The notes: generated by a model from the letters alone, not told the origin. A stretch of 64,000 nucleotides of DNA from Phocoena phocoena (GCF_963924675.1 NC_089228.1:92720894-92784893); one strand, 5' to 3'; positions 11,028 to 24,009 are shown, counted from the stretch's first letter. Numbers and translations: made by a program.

Positions 11028-13446
11028 TTATAAACTGAAATCACTATAAAAGTCATGGTTAATTGTATTAATAGCAGACACCTTTCTCCCTTTCGTCCTA
11101 ATTTTTTCTCTGCATTTAAAAAAATTCTTTATTTTGAGGTCTACTTGTCAGTTTTCTGCCAGTTCCAAATCTAAGATTTGATATTATTCATTCTTGCCTG
11201 TTTTTGAGATAAGAGATCACATTTTTCCATCGAAAATATTCCTATACCCACAGTGCTAATTCTGGGATTCCCATTTTTGTTCAATGTACGCTTATGACTT
11301 TGAAAGAAAAACATGACTGGTACTTGTGGATGATTTATTTGGGAAGCAAACAAGATTCCAGCGTAGCATTTAAATTCTGTTTCTTGTCATCCCCAAAGCC
11401 ACTCCGGTAAGCTTCCATACCTCAAGCATGCTTCTCAAAAGTACACAAGTGCAAATACCTTGATAATATTGGCCCAGGAAAAGTTTTTCCTGGCCCTGTC
11501 TTACAGGAGGGGAAAAAAAAAAAAATCAAGAAATCCAGGTGTGGAAATTATTAATGAGATATTGAGAGTAAACTTAATCAGGGTATGAATAGGTCTTTTC
11601 TTTAAAAGCAACATACAAACAAAAATCACCCAGTCCTTTTCCATCAGGGCCTCAATGTGCCACTTCGGTGGGTGGAAATGGCAAATGGCCAAGTGGAAAA
11701 TTTCACAGCCCTGCGAATGTCCAGTGCACTCAACACTGCAGAACAGCAATCCGAGGGAGGGGTGTGGACCAAATCATCGTGTTCCTGCACATGCCTCTCT
11801 CACCAGTTTTCATCTCCTTTTGCTGTTCACTTCCTAATCCAGGCCTTTACTTTTCTTCTCCCTGAGATTCTAGATGCCTCTGTTTCCAGTCCTCTGCTTC
11901 CCTTGACCCCTCGGTGAAAGAAGAAACATTTGGACATTTGGGTGCCCCAGGGATGGTTGATTATGGGTGCCTTGCCAAAGCTGGCTTTTATATTCTGGCT
12001 CCAAGCTCAGTAACAGGCTTCTGACTACTAATAATCCTTTGTGTTCACGTGGCGCCTTTCTTCTCGGGAACTGTGAGTGCTTTGCCAGAGTGAGCTTACT
12101 GGTCTTCCCAACCGCCCAGTGAGGTATGAAAATGGCAGAAGGTGATAGCTCTAGCTCCCTCCTCCTTGCAAGAGAGCAAACTCAAGTAGCTTATTTTGAG
12201 GCTGTGTTGCATCTCAGCTGGGTTGCCATCTGAAGTCTCCCAGAATTGGCTTCAACTTGGGGTGGGGATGGGGGTGAGGGAGAGGCTTGGCCGCACCATG
12301 CTGTCTCCTGGGACAAGAGCAAAAATACTGCATTTCCTTTTTAAGCAAAGCATACTGGAGAATGGTCTTTGGTGAATTATCCATCAGTCTAATTGATCGT
12401 GGACTTCGTTTGTTGAGACAACGGGGGATTTGACGATGTATTCACCTTTCTCTTTTTCTTTTGTTCTGTTCCTATGCTAGGTACTTCTCCCTTCCCTGTG
12501 AAAGGAAGAAAGAACACGCCTGGGCCCAGGAGCGCTCCAGCTTCTTCTGGGAAGTCTCCATGGTGAAGGACAGGTTGGGGCTACCTGTGAACCGTGCACA
12601 GTGAATGTTGTAAGTTAACAAGATTTGCTTCTGCAGCGACTTGCCTTGTAACGATTTGTGAATCATTGGATACAGGAGCCAGGGTGCTGAAGTGGTATTA
12701 GCATTAGCTCTAGGTGATCCTCCAATTAATTTCATTTTTTTTTTTAAGGGGAGAGGTTCTGTTTTTGTTTACCATGAACTTGACTTTCTCTCAGCTTCTG
12801 TGGGGCACTGCTCATTATCTTCTTATGTATCAAGTGTGGAGACAGTGACTCTTCCAGTGTAGGAACGCCCTTTTCTCCTGGTGCGGTTAATAGTATCAGG
12901 TTCAGAGCAGCCTCTTTAAACTGGGCTCTGGCAGTTCTTTTAGGTTGTGGGTAGGAGGTAAACTCTTCCGGGCTAAGGTTTCCCAACCAGGATTTGCACC
13001 CTGCAATTATTTTATTTAAGTGAAGTTTTTGATTGGAATGAAATGTTTTTCTGGCTTTCAAAAATCTGAGGTATGCGAGTACAGTCAGCTGTTCGGTGCT
13101 TCTCTTGCTTAAAGTTGGCTGATTTATTGCTTTTTATCAGGCTACTGGGTTGGGATTTTTGAGGTTAGTAGTTTTTGTGTGTCAGCTGCTGGTCACCTTT
13201 CATGAGGAGGTTTAGGATCCAGTAATTGAAGGGAAGGCACGCTATAGGCTTCGAGAAGCTCATCCAGCACAAAACTTACGGGTTTGCCCAGCTCTGCTGC
13301 TTTCTGGAGGTTTTACCTCATTGCTAGACTGTATCATAAAAGAAAAAAAGTTTAGAAGAGTTTTGACCAGGAAAGAGTAAAACTACAGGAAACCCAGGCT
13401 GGCCTATGAACATATTACCTTCAAATTTTAGAAAATGAAGAGCCAA
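11028..13446. other. Single-copy block, 2.4 kb, with possible MIR relic
   Basis: No exon recognised. About 12060-12210 has a faint minus-strand MIR flavour ('cccagtgaggtatgaaaatgg', 'agagagcaaactcaagtagc'), at low confidence. The remainder appears single copy. Confidence 0.35.
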
Positions 13447-13613
13447 CTTCGACTTGGTTTTTTGTGTGTGTGTGTGTATAAATACATATTTTAAATACAT
13501 AATATATATATAGATACAATATATATTGTGTGTATATGTATTATATATGCAAATATGTATTTATATATATAATATACATATATGTATGTATATGTGTGTG
13601 TATATATATAAAA
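13447..13613. repeat. TG/TA-rich simple repeat
   Basis: A (TG)n run of about eight units at 13462-13479 passes into roughly 130 bp of alternating TA with TATG, TACA and TGTG interruptions. A degenerate compound microsatellite; length variation is likely. Confidence 0.9.
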
Positions 13614-15104
13614 ATAACTTTATATTAAGTTTTCAGCTTCTTAATAATTTGGTCAAGAAACTTTTCCAGGCATATACTACCATATGTTTCAGTTATGTGA
13701 GCTATTTTGAATGAGCAAAATGCAATAATATGAGGGCATATATCGGGGAAAAAGCATCGAAAAGAAAGATTTCCACTGAGTTTTTATTTCTTGGTTTTCT
13801 AAAAATTTGTATTAAATACACATATTTCTCCATACTTCCTGAGGGTTAAACAGTCATATTAAAATAAGCTTATTGAACTCAGAATCTCCCAGTGCCTCAG
13901 AGTAAATGGATGTGGAAGATGCTGGTTTTTTCATGTGCTTTCATTTTGTACATATGATCACATTGGTTCTGGTAGAAAGTATACAGCTCCTGGAATTACT
14001 GACCTAAATTCTATTCCTGGTCCTATGGTCAAGTAAGTCTGCAACCTTGGGCAAGTCACTGACCCCCATGAAGTGTTGGTTTATGAGTCTGTATATTGCT
14101 CTATGCTACTTGTTTACTGATGTCGCCATCTTGGTGTGGGCTCCCCAGAAGGAGCAGAGCCTCTTGTAACACACTTTAATCTTACTAAAAAACATCTCAT
14201 ATTCTAAAGGTTGCTACCACTATTGAGGAATAATTTGTGGGTCCTATTGGATCTGGGTGCTACAGTAGCAGTGTGCTTTTCTTGAAAGTATTTTCCCAGT
14301 CAGACAGCTGGTAGAGTGCACTTCTGGTAATGTTTTTTAAAGCATTTTTATCCTAGGAAACAAGTGTCTTATGGAAAAGTGCTTTAGGTTTCAGGTTACA
14401 TTTAAAAGAACACTGCAGTTACTATAATCAAGATAGCTTTTGTTTTGAATTTGGTGTTTTTTTTTTTTCTTTAAACCATAGCTTTGAACTGCTTATGTGA
14501 TAACCCTGTCAGATCTCAAACATGAAGTGAGGTTTTTAAAGACGTTCCAAAGTGTAAACCTTAAGATGCCACATGGCCAACTTGGAGTCATTTAAAAATC
14601 TTTCTTTAAATGGAGTGGGTTGAGAGAGAGGAAGAAAATGCTAGATTCTTTTGAACTCCTAGAAACTTTTTCTCCCAAATTGCGTTCACTTGGGGAGGTG
14701 GGGGAGGTTCCAGTTTTCTCAGTAACTTTTGAAATTAGTAACCTTTTGTAATCTTGGTGCGTTTTTACAACACTGAATTCACAGTCTCCTCTTACTTTGG
14801 TGTCCTGGGTACCCCAAAGCGGTGCCATTTTAATCGGGAAGGCAGGAGATTTTCAAAGGTTGTGTGCTTACACGTAGATGGGGTATGATAGTGGGTAGAA
14901 GAACATTTGAGTAATAATCGTGGCAGCCATTGGAATTAGTGGTGTCCATCCTCAGCAGCCCTTGCACACTGTGCCCTAGACTCACTACCCGTGTAGTTCT
15001 CCTCTGTTTGCCCCATTAACCACCTTTCAAATCTGCCACCATCTTTCTAGCAGATGGACTTTGGTCCTGAAAGTGTCTCAGATTGGCTCTAAGGTGCGGT
15101 ATCT
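13614..15104. other. Single-copy block with possible MIR relic
   Basis: About 13975-14090 contains 'aaattctattcctggtcct' and 'aaccttgggcaagtcactgac', typical of a plus-strand MIR core, but the rest of the element is too decayed to bound. Otherwise no gene or repeat is visible. T-runs are present near 14457. Confidence 0.45.
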
Positions 15105-15290
15105 TAATGCAGAGAGGAGTGGCAAGAAGACTGACCTAGGAGTCGGGAGACCTGGGTTTTACCCATGATGCTGCAGTTGCCTGTATAACCTGGGGCCCCC
15201 TAAAGCCCTGGGGACCCATTTTATCCTGAGTAACACGAGAAAGTTGAGTTTAGTGAGCTCTGGTCATTCTTCTGGGTGTCTAACATTGCT
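15105..15290 (+). mobile_element. MIR SINE relic
   Basis: Plus-strand MIR: 'ctaggagtcgggagacctgg' (MIR 'ctggagtcagacagacctgg'), 'tgctgcagttgcctgtataacc' and 'tggggacccattttatcctgag' in the expected order. Ancient tRNA-derived SINE, heavily diverged. Confidence 0.65.
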
Positions 15291-15699
15291 TCAAGTATCA
15301 GCCTAGATGAGGCCGACTGGACCTTCGTTTTCCCGTTTGGCTTCTAAGCGTCAGTGATTTGGTACAACTTCAGTTTACAAGTGCTTTTAAAACATTGAGC
15401 ACAGTCTTGTGGTTAAAAAAAACAAAAAAAGAATTATTATGTCTGTCACCATCCCGTTACCCTTTACAGAGGACCCTCCCAGGGACCATGTGACAATTGA
15501 AAGGTGTTTGAGTGCTTTCTGAGAATAGAGTTTTAGTCACTTAAATTTAGGATCCATACTCGTTGGTCTTCTTGAAAATTAAAAATGAACCACTTTTGAA
15601 ATTTAACTTCTTAAAAATAGTCCACCTCTGTACTCAAATATTAGTATATAGGTAAGGAGGCAGCGATCTGTAATTCTTTCTTAAGCTTCTCTTAAGCTT
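15291..15699. other. Single-copy block
   Basis: No recognisable gene or repeat. There is an A-rich interruption near 15416-15430 and repeated 'cttaag' around 15680-15705. Confidence 0.35.
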
Positions 15700-15985
15700 C
15701 CTTAAGTAGGTCTTCTCCATGTTGCCTCTTTAAAGCAGCCTTCCCTGGCCTATATTAAATAACACCCACCCCACCCCTCTCATCCTCTAGACTACTTTAT
15801 TTTTCTTTTAAGCGCCTTACATATTATACATGCATTTGTTAATCAGCCATCTCCTCAGTTAGACTGTAAGCTCCATGGAAGCAGGGATAACATCATCATC
15901 ATCATCATTATTCCTGGTGAATCCACAACACCTAAAATACTGTTTGTCCTGTAGTAGGCGTTCAGTGAATATTTGTTGAGCAGCT
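15700..15985 (+). mobile_element. L2 3' end with internal (CAT)n
   Basis: Sense L2 terminus: 'gcagccttccctggcct', 'agttagactgtaagctccatg', then the shared L2/MIR tail 'gtagtaggcgttcagtgaat' and 'atttgttgagc'. Where L2 normally reads 'gggcagggaccttgtct', this copy has a short (CAT)n expansion at about 15889-15910, a small microsatellite born inside the element. Confidence 0.8.
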
Positions 15986-17855
15986 AGGCGCAGAATAAAC
16001 GCATGCCCGGGCTTCTCACGTGTGGGCCTAAGCCGTTCAGAAAAGGACCATAAACATGGTTCTGATGAGAGCTGCTTCAATCTCATAGTAGTTTGGTCAG
16101 GTAGAGGCAGGCGTGGAGAGACTAGTTCATTGTATTTTCCTTAGAAGTAGATGTTAAATGTTTATGATGTGTATAAGTCAATGTGGGAAAGGAAACCGTT
16201 TGTGTTTTTTTTTTTTTTAAATAAAGGGTTTTATAGAACCAGCAGTAGAGTTTGGGGATTTTCTGATGCTTGAATTCTGCACTGTGTGTATTTCCTCTCC
16301 TTTTCCATTTGAGTGTTTTGCTGTATGGGTTGTTTGTGAACGGCCTGCCCTGGCATTCTGTGAAGGGTTGGAGTGTTGCCTTATAATCCTATCACTTGAT
16401 CACTGTTCATGTTTACATCTATTTTCAAAGTGGCAGATGGACTTGGAATGCCAAGGCTACCTAGAAACTCACCGTTTACTGAATAGCATCATTTTCATTT
16501 GGTTGATGCACACTTTGGAATTAAAAAAAAAAAAAATAGCGCACCGGTACAAACTGAGTCCACTGAGCATTCCTCTGGTCTGCAGGGAGAAGTTGACAAA
16601 CGCTTTTTTAGGGAGGCATCCTATGTGGCTTTTGAGGATCACAGGGGTCAAGGTTTCTTGAATTTTCTGTGTTTATTGACCCCTTTTCAGAGTAACTGCT
16701 CTGAGAGCAGGAGTTACATTATTCCTATGAAGAAATGGAAAGACTCAAATAAACACCTCTGTGCCTATTTAGACAGCATTATGCTGTCTTTATAAGCTTT
16801 GAAAAATGGGAGCTGAATTTCTAGTCTCCAGAGTGAGGGAATTACACATACACACTCTAATCAGAGCAATTGGGGAATTTCCCTGTGTGTCAATTTGTAC
16901 CTTTTAGATTTGCCATCTGTGATACCAGATTTTTTTTATGATCTCTAGTGCTATCATAGGAGAAAAAAAAAAAACTTAAGTAGATAAGGGGATCAGAAGG
17001 AAAGGGGAGATTTTACTATTCAATAAATGAGGGGGGGGAAGTCTCATTTTTTTTAATCCTGGCTTGTAATGGCCCTGTCAATGGGCCTGCGTGTTATAAA
17101 GGCAAAGAGGCTCGCATATTTCATGCAGGTACTCTGGGTGTTCTTTGTGTAACCTCGAGTCTTCTGGAATTTTCTCTTTCACCCATGTCTTTCCCTTTCC
17201 CAGACTTCCTCCAGTTGCTTCTTACCCACGGCGTCACTCATTCCCGGCCATTGCTGCCTTGCAGTGGGGTGGGGGGCCTTGCGTGAGCTGCCACTTCTGA
17301 GAGTTGACGACAGCCCTACTTGCTGAGTCTCGGCAGAGGGCAGCCCATCGCAGGCACCCCCGTCCCCTCGTGTCATCTTCCCCTCGTGCTCAGCCTGCTC
17401 CCCTCAGCATCTCGGAGGGGAAAAGGGATATACTTGGAACCCTCAGAAGGTGTGGAAGGACAAATGTTCTTGTACCTTCTACAATATCCGTGTCCTGTGG
17501 GGGGAAGAGAAGGTGTCCACAGCCTGGTCAGACTGCTTTCTAACTGAGAAGTTGCTGTTACGTAAAAAGGTTTTATGTTCTATTTAAGTTTCGAACTCAC
17601 TGAATGAATCCTGTGTGTGAAAAGGTGGTTGTGTGCCAAGGTGTGCTCAGGTCTGTTAGGGATGCAGGGATGGGTGGTCTGCATTCACTGCTCGCTGGGA
17701 TTTTCCTCTCTCCAATCACTTTGGGAGGGGCAGAGTCGGGTGCTGCGACAGGGGTGATGAGTAAGATTATTCAGATTTGGGCTTTCAGGGAAGGGAGGCT
17801 TCACAGAGTGCTGAGCGTCTGAATTAGGTCTTGAAACAAAGGCTGGATTTCAACG

Positions 17856-17857
<2 letters not shown>
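15986..17857. other. Single-copy block, 1.9 kb
   Basis: No exon or named repeat recognised. Short homopolymers lie at 16207-16219 (T), 16521-16534 (A), 16963-16974 (A) and 17031-17038 (G8). GC content rises modestly at 17200-17450 but with no CpG-island character. Confidence 0.4.
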
Positions 17858-17906
<49 letters not shown>

Positions 17907-17920
17907 TGTCTGTGTGTGTT
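17858..17920. repeat. (TG)n microsatellite
   Basis: About 24 uninterrupted TG units, then TCTGTC interruptions and a few more TG. It lies about 45 bp from a CHR-1 insertion. Probably length-variable. Confidence 0.97.
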
Positions 17921-17963
17921 GAGAAGGCGAGGGAGGCAGGGAGACATGATAAACCTAGTCTTT

Positions 17964-18156
17964 CCTTTTTTTTTTTTGCGGTACGCCGGCCTCTCACTGC
18001 TGTGGCCTCTCCCGTTGCGGAGCGCAGGCTCAGCGGCCATGGCTCATGGGCCCAGCCGCTCCGCGGCATGTGGGATCTTCCCGGACCGGGGCATGAACCC
18101 GTGTCCTCTGCATCGGCAGGCGGACCGTCAACCACTGTGCCACCAGGGAAGCCCCC
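17964..18156 (-). mobile_element. CHR-1 SINE with 12-bp TSD
   Basis: Reverse-orientation CHR-1 with the T-tract at 17966-17977, 'gcggtacgccggcctctcactg', the body, and the head ending 'ccaccagggaagccc'. The target duplication aacctagtcttt lies at 17952-17963 and 18157-18168. This copy lacks about 16 bp in the body that others have between 'gcggagc' and 'caggctcagcgg', so it differs in length from its siblings. Confidence 0.95.
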
Positions 18157-18168
18157 AACCTAGTCTTT

Positions 18169-19189
18169 TCTTTAACTGCTTCTTCATCTGGGCAGATGAG
18201 ACCTCAGAGCCAGAAATGTCTTTCCATCAGGAATGATGAGCCGTGACCACTGACAGAGTGGGGACTTGGAGGACATGGGAACCATTCTTCTTTAGGGTCA
18301 TTTTATATAAATATTTATAGGCAAAAGCTGAAGCAAGAACTTGGGCCACTTAAAGAAATGGTGCCTCCCCAACCCGTGTAAAATGTAGTGTTTTCAGCTG
18401 AACTTCGGACAGAAACCACACCCGAAACTAAAAATGTATTTCTCAAGTGGTGTGTCTTTGAAGCACTTGCTGTGGAAGAATCGGTACACACAGAAAGAAG
18501 GAAGGGCGAGGATGACTGGGCGGGAGTGCTGCCCTGGAAGGGGAATCTTAAGCCACGGAAAATTCTTCCAGACAGAGATCAGAGATAGATCAGCTTCTAC
18601 CATCTTTGTTATAAATATAAATGAATATGACTGTATAGAAATGACTGTAAGTCTTTTCTCTCCAAGTATATCATATCATAGTATTTAAATTATTTTCATT
18701 GTTCCTCTAAAAGATTGTTGTTTCTCCTTTGCTTTCTTAGAGAAAAAGTAAGGCACAGATAGGAACTAAATGACATTTTGTCATAAAGCCAAAACAAAAT
18801 CTGATAGTTATCAGCAAATAAACTGTTCTTTGGGACTAATGTATAAAGAGAAACAGATAATTTCATTCTTTTAATTTCCCACGTTTTCACTTTTGTAAAA
18901 TAATCATTTTTTTAAGACCAGAAAATCATTTAACCCCTCCTTCCCTCAACATATATTCACATTAAATTTCCAGTGCTTACTATGTAATAAATTCCAAGAG
19001 GGGGGACTCTTAGATTAAAAGAATTAACCCATCTTCTCTATGTCCTGAGGATTATGTTAACCTTTTGCAGACACCTGAATAAGAATGTTACATGATTCAA
19101 AAAAGTCATTTTCTACAAGCATAAAATGCTTTTTAGGTGAGATAGGTTTCAAACAGCTAAGTTTACTATGTTGGGGGATTTTAGTGTTT
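18169..19189. other. Single-copy block, 1 kb
   Basis: AT-rich, with no coding or repeat signal that I can identify. Confidence 0.4.
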
Positions 19190-19204
19190 CAACGTCAGTT
19201 TTCT

Positions 19205-19548
19205 TTTTTAAAAAAATAAATCTATTTTTGGTTGTGTTGGGTCTTCGTTGCTGTGCACGGCCTTTCTCTAGTTGCGGCGAGAGGGGGTACCCTTCGTAGT
19301 GGTGTGCGGGCTTCTCACTGCGGTGGCTTCTCTTGTTGCGGAGCATGGGCTCTAGGTGCGCGGGCTTCAGTAGTTGTGGCATGTGGGCTCCGTAGCTGTG
19401 GCTCGCGGGCTCTAGAGCACAGGCTCGGTAGTTGTGACACATGGGCTTAGTTGCATCACAGCATGTGGGATCTTCCCGGACCAGGGCTCGAACCCGTGTT
19501 CCCTGCATTGGCAGGCAGATTCTTAACCACTGTGCTGCCAGGGAAGTC
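19205..19548 (-). mobile_element. CHR-2 SINE, full length, near-perfect TSD
   Basis: 344-bp reverse copy. AT-rich tail complement, then 'ttgggtcttcgttgctg', the repeated '-gtagttgtggc-' modules of the CHR-2 body (near 19370, 19394 and 19430), and the tRNA-like head with 'gctcgaacccgtgtt', ending 'gccagggaagtcc'. TSD caacgtcagttttct (19190-19204) versus caatgtcagttttct (19549-19563) has one mismatch. Older than the CHR-1 copies. Confidence 0.95.
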
Positions 19549-19563
19549 CAATGTCAGTTTTCT

Positions 19564-22158
19564 ATTTGTGCTTCTGTTCTGAAACAACTTCCTTAAGTAG
19601 AATCCCCCAAAGTGGAAATATTAATGGGATACAAACGGCAACCTCCTTCAGAATCTTTTTGTTTCCAAATCTCAAGTTCCTATCATGCTCTTTGGACTCT
19701 TCACCAGCTTCTTCCACCTGTAAATCTTACTTCTTTCCCAGTACCTTTATCACACACGTCTTGTGACCATCTCCCTTCCGGCCACGACTGTCTAGCACTA
19801 GGACTTGTCCATAGTGCCAACAGAATTTGCTGCTTGGGACCCCTGCACAGGTACTGGGCTGTGCTACATCTTTCATTCTGTACATCAGCCATCCTTACAG
19901 ACATTGGGACATCAATGTTTTGCATATCTGGAAATGAAAATACTCTTGCTAAAATTGTTTTCTGAAAATTTCCATTAGGTTGCTCTTCATTTCATTTTTC
20001 TTTTTTTTCCTGCAGTCTTTGCAGCTTGCATAGAACTGAAAAATTGTAATTTCTCCAGGGCTAAAATCCAAGACTTTGATAGGCAGTCTTAATGTCTGGG
20101 TCTCCTACAAGTTGCTATCCACTGTAAGCATTGTAAACCTTACCCTGCAGAACAAAGAGAACTGGACACAAAGATTGTTCCCTTCTCCTACCATGGCAAG
20201 CCCTAGCTTCTCAGTGTCTTTTGTCTTTTCTTCCTTGTTCTCCAGGAAGAGGGAGTATGAGGTTAGGATGCAGTTGTTCAGAACAGGGACAGCTATTGCC
20301 TGTGCAAACAGATTTTTTTCCCTTCCCTTTCTTTGGCAACCTCAGTTGTTCTACCTGTTTCTGGCTCTCTTGCTTCTGCTATGAACAACCTCCCTCCCTC
20401 CACTTTCAGGAGACTAATAAATATATAAATGTCATTTGGTTCCTGCATATCTACAAGCTCACATAATTCAGAATAGTCATTCAGCCTGTATCTTTAGTGA
20501 GTTTCTTACCCCTTCTCTGTCACCACCACATCAAGTACAAGTGCAGATTAAAGGATAGTATGTCAAGGTGAGAGCTGTCCGCTGGGTAATGTTAGTCTGT
20601 CATTCCTTTAGTGGAGCAGATTAGCGGCCAATTGGTATGTTGTTGCTGTCATCAGAATTTACAGTCCAGGTTGCCCACTCTGCTGGCGATCTATTTCTGA
20701 GCCCCAGCAATGACGCCCGTTGTCCTAGCAACCTGCTGGCTGGCACTTCCCTAAAGGCAAGAAGAGGAATGGCAGTGGAGGAAGGAGGCCTCCAGAGGGT
20801 CAGAAGGGAGGTGGCAGTCACCTTGCTCAAGGAGGATTTTCCATTTCCTGCATCCGGGCAGGCCTCCAGGAAGAGTATGTCAGTATCATGGGAGTGTCAC
20901 TTAACTAAGGATCGTGGGCCACATGGTCTTTCTGGTGCAGATAGCATCCCGTGGAGAATAACAGACTGATGAATGGGTAGTCCAGGCAGAATGTGGAGAC
21001 TGCCGGGCCAGGATGTTAGGTGATCTCAGAACATGAGATGGCATCAGTTTTCCTTGTGAATTGGGTTAATGTTCCTGTTGCTTATCAGCACTGGTGTTCA
21101 GAGTTGGGGACGTGGGTAGATATTTGGGAGGAATCAGAGGTTAAGGGAGGAGGATAAAGGGAAACACCCCAGGCAGTCTTGGCTCCTTTTCCTGTTGACA
21201 GGTGTGGCCTGAAAGCAGTTGAGTGCAACTAGAGTTCTCGGACTGGGCTCTAGTGGTCATCGGTGTTCGCAGCATTGCAGAGGACCACCCCTTGTCCTCT
21301 TGAATTACTCTCCTCCGCTGTTGGTGTCCAATTGAATTGGCATTAAATGACTTTTTCCCCCTCTTCTGATTTGGATCCAAAAGAACACAGAAGCCTTCTT
21401 CTATCTTAAAGCCCCTAACTTAGTTGGCGTTGCCTAGATTAAGTCTAAAATCGAGCAGTCAACTGACCATGGATATCTTGGGGACTTAACGCCATAGCCA
21501 TTTCATCAGAGAAGCCCCTAGCCAGTGCCTTTGACTGACATTTTTTCCTAGGGAGTGCCTCTATCTCTCTTGGCATGGAGATGTCAGGACATTTTTCACA
21601 AAAAAAGGGTGCTGGGGAGCCAGGGAATCTGGTGAAAGAGACGTCCCCAGAACATTTGAAGCCCACCAGTGACATAAAATATCATTAGTACCTTTCATTA
21701 CTAAAAGAATGTTTGCATTTGCAGAGACCTTTTCGTATTTGCTGCACAGAATGACCAGACTTAGCTGAGATAACAGCATGTACCTGTGTCTTCAGGACGG
21801 GGAAGCCGGTTAGGGTGTAACCGAGCATTTCTAGTACATTCTGTATACTCAAGCAGCGGTGTGCACTCCTATCTAGTACATTTTATACACTCAGCATGTA
21901 TTAATGCCCCCTTTCATACCTAGAATAAGGATAGATAATGAATATCTGGAACTGAAACTAAGAGAAATAATACTTGGACAAAAAAGAAACTCCAAGGGAG
22001 TGGTTTGTACTTTCAGAGCATCCTGTGTTTCCAAGACGTTTCTTAAATAAATCAGTTCTGTTTGACAAGCATGTGGTATGCCCAACAGGTCATCATGTTA
22101 AGTCGTTGAAATGGTTTAGACTGTGGAAGACATTGTGTGTTTCTAGAGCGATAAATAT
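19564..22158. other. Single-copy block, 2.6 kb
   Basis: No exon, RNA gene or repeat recognised. This is one of the two longest repeat-poor stretches in the window. Short frames occur but none resembles a known protein. Confidence 0.4.
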
Positions 22159-22173
22159 CTCAGGTACATTTTG

Positions 22174-22384
22174 TTCTCATTTTTGTTTTTCTTGCGGTAC
22201 GCGGGCCTCTCACTGTTGTGGCCTCTCCCATTGCGGAGCACAGGCTCCGGACGCGCAGGCTCAGCGGCCACGGCGCACGGGCCCAGCTGCTCCGCCGTCT
22301 GTGGGATCTTCCCCGACCGGGGCACAAACCCGTGTCCCCTGCATCGGCAGGCGGACTCTCAACCACTGCGCCACCAGGGAAGCC
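22174..22384 (-). mobile_element. CHR-1 SINE with 15-bp perfect TSD
   Basis: Reverse full-length copy. The tail complement is impure (ttctcatttttgtttttc), followed by 'gcggtacgcgggcctctc', the body and the head ending 'ccaccagggaagcc'. TSD ctcaggtacattttg at 22159-22173 and 22385-22399 is perfect, so the element is young, although the tail has already acquired interruptions. Confidence 0.96.
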
Positions 22385-22399
22385 CTCAGGTACATTTTG

Positions 22400-22829
22400 A
22401 TATGGTGGAGAAGCAGAGTTGATTTTCTTTGTAAAGGATCATTATGTAACTCTTAATTCAATATTTAATGCTAAGTGTTCATTGTTCTTCATGGTACACA
22501 GGCAAGGAAATCAATTCTGTCATATTGATATGAATAGTAGATACAGACTGTGAATTACATTAAAGTTGGAAGACTAAAGTCCTTCTCTAGGTTGGTTGCT
22601 TTTTTAAAAGAAATCTGGTAAAGCAGATCATAGCCCAGTTAGGACTCATGAGCTTCATGCTTCATACTGTTGTTTTTTCACAACCTATCTAGATATACAG
22701 TAATTGGAAGCACATCTAGAAGAGAAAGAACCTGTTATCTCTCCCCGTTGACTTTGTTGTTGTCAGTCACAGAGGTAGGTGTGAATCGAACTGTTAACAA
22801 CTAAGGAGACAGTGGGGGTTCCTTGGGCT
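22400..22829. other. Single-copy block
   Basis: AT-rich; nothing recognised. Confidence 0.35.
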
Positions 22830-22975
22830 CGGTCCAGTAGCAGGAGCATCAGGCTAAGGATGGACGCCTGGGTTTTCTTCTCCTTCCCAGCCCTCTGAGA
22901 CCATGGGCAAGCTACTTTCTTTCTCAGTGCCTCTATTTCCATGTCTTCCCAAGGAAGGTAGTTCTTACTTCCATT
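22830..22975 (+). mobile_element. MIR SINE relic
   Basis: Plus-strand MIR core: 'ggatggacgcctgggttttc', 'accatgggcaagctacttt' and 'tctcagtgcctctatttcc' occur in MIR order with many substitutions. Confidence 0.6.
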
Positions 22976-23009
22976 TGCTAACATGAGATTTAAAGGTATT
23001 CATCCAAAT

Positions 23010-23215
23010 AAGGGCTTTTGGACACATCTGTGGGTTCAGATCCTAGACCTGCCACTCAATAGTTGTGTGTCCTTGGGGAAATTGACCCCCTTCTCTGAGT
23101 CTTATTTGCCTCGTCTGTAAAATAGGGCTGGTCATACCTATGCTGCAGGATTGTTGAGAGAATTAAATGAGATAATGTGAGTTAAATTTTAGCCCAGGGA
23201 TTGCTCCCTAGTCAC
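23010..23215 (+). mobile_element. MIR SINE, well preserved
   Basis: Near complete core: 'gggttcagatcctagacctg', 'ccactcaatagttgtgtgtcc', 'cttggggaaattgaccc', 'cgtctgtaaaatagggctgg', 'ttgttgagagaattaaatgag'. This is the best MIR match in the window. Confidence 0.9.
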
Positions 23216-24009
23216 CGTGGCAGCTATAATGCTGTTAGGATAATAAATTTCACAAAACAAAATCTATCGTGATGTGTTGCTGAAATGAACAGGTGAACAG
23301 TTGCCACTCGCTAGTCTCTTTGTTGTAGAGATGTTTCCTCTGTAATAGGAATTGTCATGAACTGTCAGTGTCATTGCATCGCCAGCGAAGTCAGTTATGT
23401 ATTGTCAAAATCTTCTGCTTCTTTGACATATATGGTAGAGTAATTATGATGGTGAAGGTAGGAGCATTTGTCAGAATTATCCATGTGCATACTCTAAGGG
23501 GCCTTGGAATTTTAGGTAAATTTTTTCGTATTAGTCAAACTGCAAGGTACAGTGAGTTTGGAAGATACAATAGTCTCATCTATAAAAAGAGTAGGGAGAT
23601 TCCCAAAGGCTATTGATATGAGTGGAACTCTAAAAAAAAAAAAAAGAAAAACTATAATATTTTGATGTAGTTACATGTCTAGGTGGTGATAGGTGAAAGT
23701 TACCTGGTCTAATTCTTTGAAATTAAAGATAGAGAAAACCAGAAGATAGAGGTATACATTCCTGTGTCTTCTTTCAGCAAGTATTTACTAGGTGTGTGCA
23801 CTAGGGAAGGCATCCACCACAGCTAAAAAGAGCTTCCAGTCAGTGGGAAAAGAGATGAGAAAATAGGCAACTCCTTTACACTGTGGCCAGGGCTCTTTTA
23901 GTGGTACCCAGAGGATGCCATGGATGGAAACCAGTGTGGCATCTTCTGGGCTCAGAGAACTCTTCATTCCCAGACCTGAAGGACCGACAGGTGTTAACCT
24001 GGAAACAAA
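23216..24009. other. Single-copy block
   Basis: No recognisable feature apart from an A-rich run at 23632-23652. Confidence 0.35.

Noticed and set aside
17200..17450. GC-richer stretch as a possible CpG island promoter
   Set aside because: CpG pairs are sparse and there is no TATA, initiator or adjoining open frame of interest.
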